64,000 nt of DNA from Lantana camara (taxonomy: Eukaryota; Streptophyta; Magnoliopsida; Lamiales; Verbenaceae). Under the pieces are notes generated by a model. That model had not been told where the DNA came from. It searched no databases and was given only the letters and a program-made list of their open reading frames with translations. The first letter of the stretch is position 1, and every line of letters begins with the position of its first letter. Below are positions 37,401 to 47,528 of the stretch, piece by piece. The stretch is taken from the NCBI GenBank assembly GCA_037501455.1, contig JAZIFV010000019.1, positions 186,001-250,000 on the forward strand. The letters run 5' to 3'. A program made the translations under genes and the position numbers.

Positions 37401-38479
37401 TATATGTGGCTAACCGAGGAAGCAAGGGCTGACGGGGATCCCATATACTAGTCCCAACCAAATTACAGCGGTACCGGACCTCGTCAGGAGATTGGCGGGG
37501 AAAGGGAGCTGAGTGCCATCTGGGGAGTCATGTAACCCCTTTTGGTCAAAGACAGAGGTGGTCGGGTCTTGCAAACCCACCACCAACCCGGAGGAAGAAG
37601 GTTGGAACTTATTTATAATTGAAATGATTGATTGACTGATTGATTATTGATTGATAGGCACCGTGCGGGAAGGCCGGGAACCGGATTGCCCAAACGAATA
37701 TGATTTAGGATTTGATATATGAATTGTGTGTATTATGATATATCGCATGATCACCTATTTAAAATATTATTGATATTTGTCGTACACGGTCGGAGTTTGG
37801 ATGGAGGTTGTGCACGCTCACTCGCCGAGCCTCATATTTATGTACGATTTATGAATGTAATGAATTTAATATGAATTAGTCATAAAAGTCGAGCATTGTT
37901 TATCTATTTTCTTGCCCTTAGTGGGAACTAAATTCTAATAAAACCTTGCACGGGATTTATGACTTGCATGTGCATGTTTTATATATATATATCGCTCCTG
38001 CTCACTCAGTCTTCTAGAGACTGACCCCTTTCCCTCCCCACTCTTTTAGTGTGCAGGTTTGATCTTTGGAGTTTCGGGCTAGGCGGAGGTGTTTGGAGTC
38101 CTTTTGTGGGTCGAGTTAGGTTAGGAGAGTCTCTGCACTCATTCATGTATTGGAATTATGTATGATTCGTGTTATTATATCATGAACTTGAATATTTATG
38201 TAATTGTCATTGAATTGTATTACTGGATTTCGTTATTGTTTAAAAGAGGCCTGAAGAGCCCAAATTCTGCCTATGGTTTGTATGATTGAACTTTGGTTTT
38301 CTATGCATTATATTTTATTGTATGGTTATCACTGCAGGGTCTAGCTCCGCCTGGCTTAGATAAGTTTTTATGTTTGTCTCCCGTTCGCTATGGTTGGATA
38401 CGGGTGCGGAGTCACTGTTTCGTTACTCGTGTCGAGCCATAGTGCGGGGGATGTGGTGCCTCACGTGCGGGGTGCTACA
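34499..38479 (+). repeat. 3' LTR of the LARD-like element
   Basis: Same 3981-bp length as the 5' LTR, offset 6588. The three differences are listed under the whole element. Ends ggggtgctaca before TSD ttgta. Confidence 0.95.
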
Positions 38480-38636
38480 TTGTACATGCGCAGTTAAAGT
38501 AATGAAATAATCAAACAAGAGCATATAAAGAAGTGTTGCAAAAAAAAAGTTATATCAATCAAAGATTGTCTATGATTTACAAAAGGAAAGTACTAAGCGG
38601 ACTATTACATCGGCTTTCAGGACACTATTCCTAACA
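38480..38636 (-). mobile_element. Copia 3' LTR, second part
   Basis: Resumes the Copia LTR with ttgtacatgcgc and ends cactattcctaaca, the reverse of tgttaggaatagtg seen at 60174. Confidence 0.9.
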
Positions 38637-38650
38637 AGCTCCCACTTGCC
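38637..38650 (-). promoter_or_regulatory. Copia polypurine tract
   Basis: On the minus strand ggcaagtgggagct abuts the LTR start. A typical Copia tract. Confidence 0.8.
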
Positions 38651-38658
38651 CATCAAAT

Positions 38659-39170
38659 CTATTCATGAGCTAATCTAAGTCCCATCTTTGCAAGATGACC
38701 TTCGAAAGCTTTTCGAATAAGGGGTTTAGTAAGTGGATCTGCCACGTTCTCTGCTGATGCGACCCTCTCTATTTGCACATCACCTCGGTTGATGATATCA
38801 CGGATTAAGTGATATTTCCTCATAATGTACTTGGTCTGTTGGTGAGATCTTGGTTCTCTTGGTTGAGCAACCGCCCCAGTGTTGTCACAAAACACAGTAA
38901 TGGGGTCTTTCATGCTAGGAACGACATTCAATTGTTGAATGAAGTTTCTAATCCAAACACATTCCTTAGCTGCATCATTTGTAGCTAAGTATTCGGCCTC
39001 AGTGGTCGAATCTGTAGTGGTTGATTGCTTGGAACTTTTCCAGCTCACTGCTCCACCATTAAGGCAAAAATTGTATCCTTACATTGACTTAAAATCATCT
39101 AAGTCAGATGCAAAGCTTGCATCGCAGTATCCTTCGACAATTTGATCTTTCTATCCTCCGAATACTAAGA
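38659..39170 (-). pseudogene. Copia pol, RNase H domain (decayed)
   Basis: RNase H removes genomic RNA during reverse transcription. The open part ends at TAG 38659 and shows MSWKSSKQSTTTDSTTEAEY, then a CDN motif, then the KYHLIRDII and VADPLTKPL motifs typical of Angela/Tork-like elements. Upstream, EGYCDASFASD is readable but a stop (near 39083) separates it. Continues the same pol as the RT at 39460. Confidence 0.88.
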
Positions 39171-39459
39171 ATAAATCCTTAGTACTTCGCAAGTACTTTA
39201 AGATGTTCGTCACGGTAGTCCAGTGAACTTCTCCTGGGTCAGAAGAAACGACTTGTTATGCTTAGAGCAAAGCCACATCCAGTCAAGTACACAACATTAC
39301 ATACATTATGCTACCTATTGCGAGGCATAAGGTATACGAGTCATTCTTTCCTTCTTAAGGTTTGTCTTAGGACACATCTCTTAGAAAGACATGTTCCTAC
39401 ACTCATAGGAAGAATCTAATTCTTTGCATCCTTCATGGTAAATCGTTGCAGCACTTTGT
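39171..39459 (-). pseudogene. Copia pol, RT to RNase H linker (heavily decayed)
   Basis: Contains fragments of the connection region between RT and RNase H in several frames, with stops. No intact stretch of useful length. Confidence 0.55.
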
Positions 39460-40230
39460 CTACGATTGCGATAGTCCTATCAATCTCTTAGATCTATCTC
39501 TATAGATCTTTATGCCGAGAATGTAGGACACACCACCACGATCTTTCATCTCGAATTGGTTCGATAACCAAGACTTGGTAACTTTCATGTCATCCTTCGA
39601 ATTCCCAATTAGAAGAATGTCATCAACATAAAGTACCAAGCATTGCACTGAAGTCACCAATTCCTTTCTATACATACAGGACTCATTCAAATTTTGAACG
39701 AAGCCAAACGCTTTGACTGCTTCATCAAGACAAATGTTCCGATTCCTAGAAGCTTGTTTCAATCCGTAGATTGATCTTTGGAGTTTGCAAACCTTTTGCT
39801 TACTCCCACTGAATGTGAAACCAATGGGTTGATCCATATAAATGTCTTTATCAATGTCTCCATTGAGAATGACAGTTTTCACATCCATTTGCTATATCTA
39901 ATAGTCATAATATGCAGTTATGGCAAGCATGGTCCGAATGGACTTTTGTGTTACAACCGGTGATAAGGTTTGATCAAAGTCCATGTTGGACCTTTAAGTG
40001 AAGCCTTTGGCAACCAGCCTTGCCTTATAGGCTACAACGTTTCCATCTACTCTGAGCTTTCTCTTAAAGATCCATTTGCACCCTATGGGTTTTACCCCAT
40101 CAGGTAAATCAACCAAGGTCCAAACTTGGTCGGAGTATATGGAATCCATTTCGGACTTCATGGCTTGTTTCCATTGTTCAGAATCTGAGTCTGATAGTGC
40201 CTCCTCATACGTTAGAGGATCATTATCCTC
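39460..40230 (-). pseudogene. Copia pol, reverse transcriptase (decayed)
   Basis: Open part 39460-39888 holds MDVKTVILNGDID, IYGLKQASR, the catalytic LYVDDILLIG, and SYILGIKIYRDRSK. Upstream (to about 40230) KARLVAKGFT and TLSPVV are readable but broken by at least three stops. Sequence type is Angela/Tork-like. Not functional. Confidence 0.9.
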
Positions 40231-40461
40231 TTAACAGATTTCATGGAGAAAATCATACCACCTCTAAGGCTATCTAGGAGTGCGTTCAAAACGCCTTAGA
40301 GGGGGATTTTCACATGTATCAAAGTTCGTGATTGGTTGTGGGATGTCAAAGTGGGACGCGTCTTCTGAATGTGGCGTGGGACTATCTCGAATTTCTTCGA
40401 GTTCTGTGATCTTGCCTTTCTTTTCATCTTGGAACGGTTCCTCAAGAAAAGTTGCATTTCT

Positions 40462-41295
40462 TCAAACAAATACCTTTTGTTCAGTTTGATCATAAAAGTA
40501 GTATCCAATTGATTCCTTAGGATAGCCAACAAAGTAGCTTAAGTTAGAATGAGCTTCTAACTTATCTCCCACTGTCCTCTTCACATAAGCAGGACAACCC
40601 CAAATTCTTAAGTAAGAATAACTAGGGATTTTACCATGCCACATTTCATAGGGCGGCATAACCCCAGAAAGAAGGTGGTAAGTCAGTGAAACTCATCGTG
40701 GAACGAACCATATCAAGTAGGGTTCGATTCCTTCTCTCAGAAACTCCATTAAGCTGAGGAGTTCCCGGAGGGTTCCACCGAGAGATAATTCCATTATCTC
40801 TGGGATGACTAAGGAATTCTTCACTAAGATACTCGCCACCTCGATCAGATCGAAGTGTCTTTAACTTGTGACCAGTTTGGTTCTCAACCTCCTATTGAAA
40901 TTCTAAGAATTTCTCAAAAGCCTCAGATTTGTACTTCACTAAGTACACATAACCATAACGAGTAAAGTCGTCAGTAAAGGTTATGAAGTACTGATGATTG
41001 CTTCGAGTGCTTACACTAAGCAGTTCACAAACATCAGAATGGATCAAATCCAAGGTCTTTGTGGCTCGTTCCATACTCCCTTTGAAAGGAATTCTAGAAA
41101 ATTTTCCTTTGAGACAGGATCCACAGGAAGTTTACGGTTTGAGGTCATTTTCAGAGAATGTCCCTAAGGTAGTTAACCTGCTAATTCTGTTCTTGGAAAT
41201 ATATACTAATCTAGCGTGCCATAAAGATACTGAGGCTTTGTCATCTCTCTTACGTTTTGTTTCTCGTTGTATATTCAAAATATTGGTGTTTTGAG
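40462..41295 (-). pseudogene. Copia integrase (decayed)
   Basis: C-terminal part 40462-40659 has PYEMWHGKIPSYSYLRIWG and YFVGYPKE. The core 40892-41074 has LIHSDVCEL and FTDDFTRYGYVY. ERRNRTLLDMV is readable near 40710-40745. Frames change and stops intervene, so the integrase is dead. Confidence 0.88.
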
Positions 41296-41988
41296 TTAGA
41301 TAATATTGGATTCGTAGACTGGGAGTTTTGTCAAGTCTAAAGGACTTAATAGTCCATCCGAAATTAGTCTTTGGATCCTGTTTGGATTAATATGACCGAG
41401 GCATAGGTGCCACTTGTATGCCTCATTAGGCATAAGGGTTTTTTTCTTGGATGGTAAGTTGAGTTTAGTAGTGTTAAGTTCGGAATTAGGGTTTTTATCA
41501 GGACCATCGTTTATTGTACCAGAGCAAATAAACCTTTTAAGATTAATGGTTAAACATCGTTCAAAATAAAAACTAAAACCATTATTCATTAAACAACTAA
41601 CAGAAATCAGATATCTGCGAATAGAAGGTACATATAAAGTTTCTTTTAAAATCAAAACCCTACTGCCAAAATATAATTCTACAGTCCCTACTGCTAATAC
41701 AGATATACTAGTATTATCTCCGAGCAGTAGCTGCATCTCGCCGTCTTCAAGCTTCCTGGTTAGTTTGAATCCCTGCGATGAATTGCAGATATGATTAGTT
41801 GAACCTGAGTCCATACACCAGGAATCCGGTGGACTTCCAACTAAACATACTTCTAATAAACAAGACATCACCATACCTTGTGCAGACGACTTACCAGGAA
41901 GACTGGCTAAGTATTTTGGGCAATTCCTTTTCCAGTGCCCATTTCCTCTATAATGGAAACATTTTCCTTTTCTTGGCTTAGCTTTCTT
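41296..41988 (-). pseudogene. Copia gag end, zinc knuckle and protease
   Basis: Minus frame begins at the break with the solo LTR. Zinc-knuckle region CFHYRGNGHWKRNC has Tyr in place of its second Cys. Then the aspartic protease motif WCMDSGSTNH (active site about 41803-41811) and the gag-pre-integrase motif KWHLCLGHINPNRIQRL. The gag half continues beyond the inserted LTR at 44603. Confidence 0.9.
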
Positions 41989-42360
41989 TGTATCACCCCA
42001 AGCGTAAAGGCACCACATCCCTCACACTATAGTTCAATCCACATATGGAACAATCACCCATACATGAACCAAGCCTATAGCAAACGGGAGACAATAAAAA
42101 AAAACACAACACTAGCTAGGTGGGCTAACCCTCAAATTATATAACAATGTATAAAGAGAGGCGGAAGCATAACTATGTATATACAGTCCATTAGCAATCT
42201 TGTTCATTAATTACATAACCACGCATTTCAAACCCTTAGCATCAAGCCATAATATACATATACTTCCACATGTTTCAAAATTATACAAATACTAAAATGT
42301 GAATAAAATGCTAGACTTGACAAAAGACTCAAACCCGCCTAGCACTCAACCTGCAAAACC

Positions 42361-44054
42361 TGAAAATGTGAGGTGTCAGTCTATGAAAGACTAAGTGAGG
42401 GGTTACAATTTACAAGCACAAGTACCTTGCAAGTTATGATCTCGATTAAGATTTTATAAAAGGTACAATATAGGTTCAATAATAATGCAATACTCTCCCG
42501 AGATTACAACTAATCAATTTACAATTCAAACGATTATCAATTCAATCCGTGGCCCGGCGAGTGAGTGCAATCTCCAACCTTACTCCAATAGTGAACAATC
42601 ATGAGTGTTTCAATTTATTAAGTGAGCATGCAAATCATTACGTGCGATCAATTAGCAGTTTCATGAACCCTTCTTCCTCCGGGTGATGGTGGGCTTGCTA
42701 GACCTAACTATCCAATCATGGTGTACGTCGGGAACATGACTCCCATGTACTGGATTTCTTCCTCCATCAAACCTCCTGTTGGATTCATAGGTGATCCCAA
42801 AATGGTGAGGATAGTGTAAGAGTTACCCGTCAGCCCATGCTTTTCCGATTGGCTCAATACCCTACCCTCGGGCCCACAGTGAACAATACATGTACTCGCC
42901 CAATCAATCAATCCTTTCAATATTTTCAGAAAATTATTTGTAAAACAAGAGATTTGAAAACTACAGGTATATAAATACTTTTGGTCAAAAACGTCACATA
43001 GGGTAATAGGGTTCTAGGTATCTAGATTAACCTCACCTTTACCAATCAAGAATAACAAAGAACCACTTTACGGAGCGTGCTCCTTGTCTCCGAGACCGTG
43101 ATCTGTGTAACAATGACAAGTGTACGTGAGACTCGACCCGTGTGAACCAATTAAGATGAACGGCATGTTCAAATAATGTCAATCATGCAATTACAATCAA
43201 TAATTATCATAAACATATGCACTTTAGCAATTAAAGTAGCAAAGATCAAGTATTCAATATATAATCAAAGAATACAATTATTACACTAACCTCCCCTATG
43301 AAATCACATGATACATACCATACACATAATATAATACATTAGATGGCATATCAATAAAGTGTTCATATCGGAAACGGACTAAAAAAACCATGCACGAGAA
43401 GTTTTTAAAATCCATTTTGCATGCAAAAGTAGCTGGGTCGCGGGCGCGACCAAATTCCTTTACAAAAGGGTCGCGGCCGCGACCGAGTATTTTTGCCCTA
43501 ATTTTCCTCCAAATTTTCCAAAATCTCGAAACAGGGCCAAATTTTGGTCGCAGTCGCGACTAATTTTCTTCATAAAAGGGTAGCGGTAGCGAGTACCTAT
43601 TTTTGGCCGAATTTTCACCCAATATTTTCAAAACTCGAAACTAGGCAAAATCGAGTAGCGGCCGCGACCGGTTTTACACGTGAATTAGGTCGGAGGCGCG
43701 ACCACTTACGCAGCAGCAGCAAAACAGGGGATTCCAAACCAAATACCACAAAATCAACAACAAGGACAAGTTCACTCCATAAGAATTAATTCAACCCATC
43801 AAATACAAATTATACTTCAAGCATACACCAAACAAATCATGAAATATGCATCCAAGCACTAAAATCAATCATGAAAACCCCAACTATATACATACATGCT
43901 TCCAACTTTGATATACCCCAAGATATTCATGCAAGTTCAATCCCTTATGATCCTAAACATGCTTCTAGCTCCCAGCATACAAGAATTCATCATTCAATTC
44001 ACAAACCCTGCTCAATTACTATTTCAAGGAATTCATAAATTCTCCAAGTTATAC
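42361..44054 (-). other. Putative LTR-contained intron
   Basis: Minus strand: donor tttaag|gtataa, acceptor ggttttgcag|gttgag. Inferred. Confidence 0.45.
43436..43703 (-). repeat. Palindrome cluster, arms ggtcgc/gcgacc
   Basis: Six units: ggtcgcgggcgcgacc (43436-43451), ggtcgcggccgcgacc (43469-43484, perfect), damaged ggtcgcagtcgcgac (43546-43560), gtagcggtagcgag (about 43580-43594), gtagcggccgcgacc (about 43655-43669) and ggtcggaggcgcgacc (43688-43703). A sharp CpG-rich island in AT-rich DNA. Confidence 0.9.
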
Positions 44055-44088
44055 CTTAAACCCAAGAAAGAAATGATGAGATGAAGAT

Positions 44089-44120
<32 letters not shown>

Positions 44121-44602
44121 CTTAGCTCCAAAATCCCTCAAGTATAGCTTGAATTTTGAGATAAAATTTCCTTCTCTTCCTTGGTGTAAATGTCGGTTTT
44201 TAGTGTGTGAGTGTGTGTGAAATTCTTTTCTCTTCAATGAAATGAAATGTGATGGACTAACATGGAAGAAATGAAATGATATGCTCAAAGTTTTGCATGA
44301 AAGTGTGTGATTCCCCACAATTTGCACATAAGCCTTCCTAATATTTGAATTAATGAAAGCAAGTATCATCTCTAACCAACAAGTCAATTAAACCCATTAC
44401 ATGCTATACAATTAAGTCACTTATATCAATTAGTTCATATAACTCACATAAAGGACAATTCATTTAAATGCATAGAGAGGTGATGCATATACTATGATAA
44501 AAATTGTAAATAATTGAATCAAATAATTAAATTAAACCTCCTAACTCCCGAAGACCCGCTCGTGGCGTGCTTACCTGAACTTCCGGAAATTGGGGCGTTA
44601 CA

Positions 44603-45314
44603 TTCTTCTTCTGAACCTTACCTTCAGGATTGGAAACTTTTCCCTTTCCTTTCTTCCACTTATTGGCTTTTGGAGCCGTGGAAGTCGATGCTTGTGCCAG
44701 GAGAACCGTTCCCTTAGCTTTCATTACCCCTTCTGCCACCTTGAGTTCATTCATTAGTTCAGGCAGCGTGAAATCCAACATATTCATAGAATAATTCTGC
44801 CTGAACGTATAGAATGATTTTAGCAGAGAGCACAGGATCATGTCCTATTTGTTGAGATTATCCATCTTAGCACCAAGGCTCTTAATTTCGTTCAGATAAG
44901 CCATCATGTTCATAACATGATCCTGAACAAGTGATCCTTCAGACATCTTAGTTACCACCAACCTTCTCATCAGCTCGTGCTTACGTGTACGATTCTGTCC
45001 ACCGAACATCTGATGAAGATGTTCCATCATGTTCTTAGCAGTAGGCATCTCATGCATTTGATGTTTAAGGACATTTGAGACAGATGCCAAGATGTAAAAA
45101 TAGCCAGATCATTATGCTTGATCCACTTAGCATAGGTGTCTTTCAAAACCAGGGTGGCTGTGGTTTCTGGTACTTCCGGACAAGGTTCAGTGAGCACATA
45201 TTTCAAACCCTCTTGTCCAAACACAATCTCAAGATTCATTTTCCAATCAGCATAGTTTGAACCTTCAAGCCTATTTTCCTTAATAATTGATTGGAGCGGG
45301 CTAGTGGACGTCAT
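44603..45314 (-). pseudogene. gag: Copia gag (UBN2-type), N-terminal part
   Basis: Starts at ATG 45314 (MTSTSPLQSIIKENRLEGSN), followed by ADWKMNLEIV and KYVLTEPCPEVP, typical of Copia gag. A frame change near 45060-45090 and a TAG near 44842-44844 break it. A Lys-rich linker then reaches the inserted solo LTR. No primer site lies between this ATG and the LTR-like sequence on its right. Confidence 0.88.
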
Positions 45315-46355
45315 TGTTCTAAAACGAAAATATTTAAAATTACATGCAAGTTATGAATCTGTATATTACTACTTTAGCGTCTAACCATTAAATTAAATCC
45401 ACATAAGCATTTTGGTTTACGCAATGATGACTTAACTAACCGCAGTTAACTCCCCGGAAGCAAGGTCGAAAGCTACTTAGAAAAGCAAGAACTATTCTTA
45501 CTTAATATGTCATGCAAGTAACACTTACCAAACTATGTTAATCCACCACGTCAACCTTTGGTCTCTAAGTGAGTGTAATAGAGCTCCGAAGGGAGGTTAA
45601 TACATCACTCAGTCAAGTGTACACCATTACCTAGAAATTCGTACTAGTAGGTCAAAACACTCCACGAAAGTGTGGTCGTGCTTGACTTTCCCCGTATTTC
45701 ATTCTATCCGAAGAAGTCTAATCTTGTATACAGCGAACACATACCCGCCAAAGTTTTAATTCGAACTTTGAAAATCTATTTCAGGAATATCTTTTAACTT
45801 TTCAGCAAAGCCATAGATTCCTCGATCAATATTTCTCTTCAGCTCATTTCATATAATCACTGAACGTACAAAGGTTTCGGTCATTCGATATTGAGACCTC
45901 TGTTATGAGCACATTACAATGATTAACACTACATGCTTAAAGTCGAAATACAACCAGGATTAAGAGTTCAATACTCCATTAGATTGGTTCATTTTAGATA
46001 GTAGTTTAAAATGAACTATCTCAGTGGTCCAGTTCGATGTTTCCAAATCTATTAAAAATCATCAATGTGTTATAACTGGAAACTCCATTTCCCTATGACG
46101 AAAGACTAATCATCTTATATAACACATTATAGTTTCGATAAGAACTTATTCTTATCTTACCGACTAGAACTTTAATAACACGTGATTTCGATATTCAAAG
46201 TCCTTTCCTATGAAACACATTTCATATAAGAATATCATCACACGTTATTAATTATGTTAATATACTCATAACTTGCAATAATTTCAGTTTTATTAATCCA
46301 ACAAAATACGAAGTATTTACAAAGAAATTGGATTTTCAGGGCACTAATCCCAACA
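45315..46355 (-). mobile_element. Copia 5' LTR-like unit (type B)
   Basis: Minus-strand unit starting tgttgggattagtgccctga at 46355. It shares only about 25 terminal bases with the Copia LTR on the other side of the element. It runs 1041 bp up to the gag ATG with no recognisable primer site, so the left part may be leader rather than LTR. Downstream flank gtttc does not match aaagg at 26150-26154. Confidence 0.55.
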
Positions 46356-47463
46356 GTTTCCAGCTCTCCCCGAAAAATCCCTCGCGTTTGTATAAGAATG
46401 CCATTTTTCACGCTTGGGAACGGCCTGTTCCGGCCCAAGGCCAAAATGGGAAGGGTCGTTCCTAGCCTCGCGCACCAGATCCTTCAAAGTAGTAGGAATG
46501 GCCGTTTTGAGAAAATAACTAAAATGGGAAAGGTCGTTCCCACCCTGTAGAAAGCTCAAAAACTGGGCAAAAACAGGGAAGCTCTCGGACCAAATTCAAA
46601 AACACCAAAACACCAACAGAATCACTTCTAAATGCATTAAATCAAGCAAGAAACATACCTAGGCACTTAAAATTCAATTAAAATCAATATGAACACTCCA
46701 TTCATGCCTTGATCATCAAGAATCTCCCATACTAAACTTATCATCCAATACCATAAACTTTAAGAGTTCAAGTTATATGTGAATAAAATCAACCCAAGAT
46801 CATCATATTTAGCTCATATAATCTCATGGAATTCAAAGGACCACAAAACCCTAACATAATCAAGGATTTCAATATATATATGTATGAACTTACCTTCAAA
46901 ATAGAAAAAATGAAAGGGGAAAGGAAGAGATGAAGTCTTGTGGTGATTTCCTTAGAGAAGATGGAAGAATTCATTGGCTCTTGGCTCCTTGGTTGAATCG
47001 AGATTGGAAGGAGAAGATATGGAGATGTCTTATGTTGTTCTTCAATGAAGAATGAAGAATGAAGAAGGTGTATTTATATCTGTATGATATATCATGTAAG
47101 AGAGGTGGGAAAAGAGAGAAAATTGCCAATAAGTGCTTTCAAAGTTTAAGTTATGCAATCAAGTTCCCAACTTATGAAAGTTACCATTTAGCCCTTACTA
47201 ATTCTTCAGTTAAGTCCACACGTTTAATAAAGTTTCACTTAAGGACAATTAGACACATAATCATGCTCGAGAAAATTAAATACGTAATTTATGCAATCAA
47301 TTGCACAAGGGAAAGAATCTAAAAGCTCATAATCCACAAGAAGTTCAATTAAATAATTAAATTGTGTAATATAATAACAAAACGGTATTAAATAAATCTT
47401 AAGTCTCAAAACTCACACGCGTGGCGTGCGTACCTGAACGGCTGGAAAAACTAGGGCGTTACA
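46356..47463 (-). repeat. Split minus Gypsy LTR, U3-side half
   Basis: Ends ctagggcgttaca (reverse of an LTR start). Contains a palindrome cluster (46417-46541) and a donor in reverse (gaag|gtaagt, boundary 46893). It lacks the acceptor and U5 end, which the fragment at 22740-23867 supplies in the same orientation. Confidence 0.7.
46417..46541 (-). repeat. Palindrome cluster, arms ggaac/gttcc
   Basis: Units: ggaacggcctgttcc (46417-46431), gggaagggtcgttcc (about 46448-46462), ggaatggccgtttt (about 46495-46508) and gggaaaggtcgttccc (about 46526-46541). Related to the gaacggccgttc phrase of element G. Confidence 0.72.
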
Positions 47464-47464
47464 A

Positions 47465-47528
<64 letters not shown>

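Larger units (their letters stand above)
27911..38479 (+). mobile_element. Complete young coding-poor Gypsy element (LARD-like)
   Basis: A 10,569-bp insertion with identical TSD ttgta at 27906-27910 and 38480-38484. Two 3981-bp LTRs enclose 2607 bp without recognisable gag or pol. I found only three LTR differences by eye: 28509 c versus 35097 t, 30156 c versus 36744 g, and 30610 c versus 37198 a. This implies very recent insertion. Long LTRs plus a short non-coding core fit a large retrotransposon derivative, which would need enzymes from another element. It sits inside the Copia 3' LTR. Confidence 0.95.
41989..44602 (-). mobile_element. Solo Gypsy LTR inside Copia gag, TSD ttctt
   Basis: A 2614-bp LTR, tgtatcacccc to ggcgttaca, with identical ttctt at 41984-41988 and 44603-44607. 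It splits the gag frame between the basic linker and the zinc knuckle. Terminal stem-loop in reverse at about 42010-42082, acceptor boundary 42361, palindrome cluster 43436-43703, donor boundary 44054. A GAT/ATG microsatellite lies at about 44089-44120. An isoleucine-rich ORF there comes only from that microsatellite. Confidence 0.94.

Noticed and set aside
27911..38479. Segmental duplication or assembly duplicate of a 4-kb block
   Set aside because: The copies have TG...CA ends, lie in direct orientation around a primer site and a purine tract, and are bounded by a perfect five-base TSD, so they are LTRs.
43473..43480. gcggccgc (a NotI site) and nearby CpG-rich text as vector or cloning contamination
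   Set aside because: It is one of six graded variants of the same palindrome in a TSD-bounded LTR, and equivalent clusters occur in other LTRs.
44049..44387. 112-codon minus-strand ORF with an isoleucine run
   Set aside because: The run is the translated GAT microsatellite inside a solo LTR.
45315..45535. 5' leader intron before Copia gag (ggtaagtg ... ttttag just before the ATG)
   Set aside because: Both sites look reasonable but stand alone, with no sister copy in the window to support them, and the unit may be rearranged.
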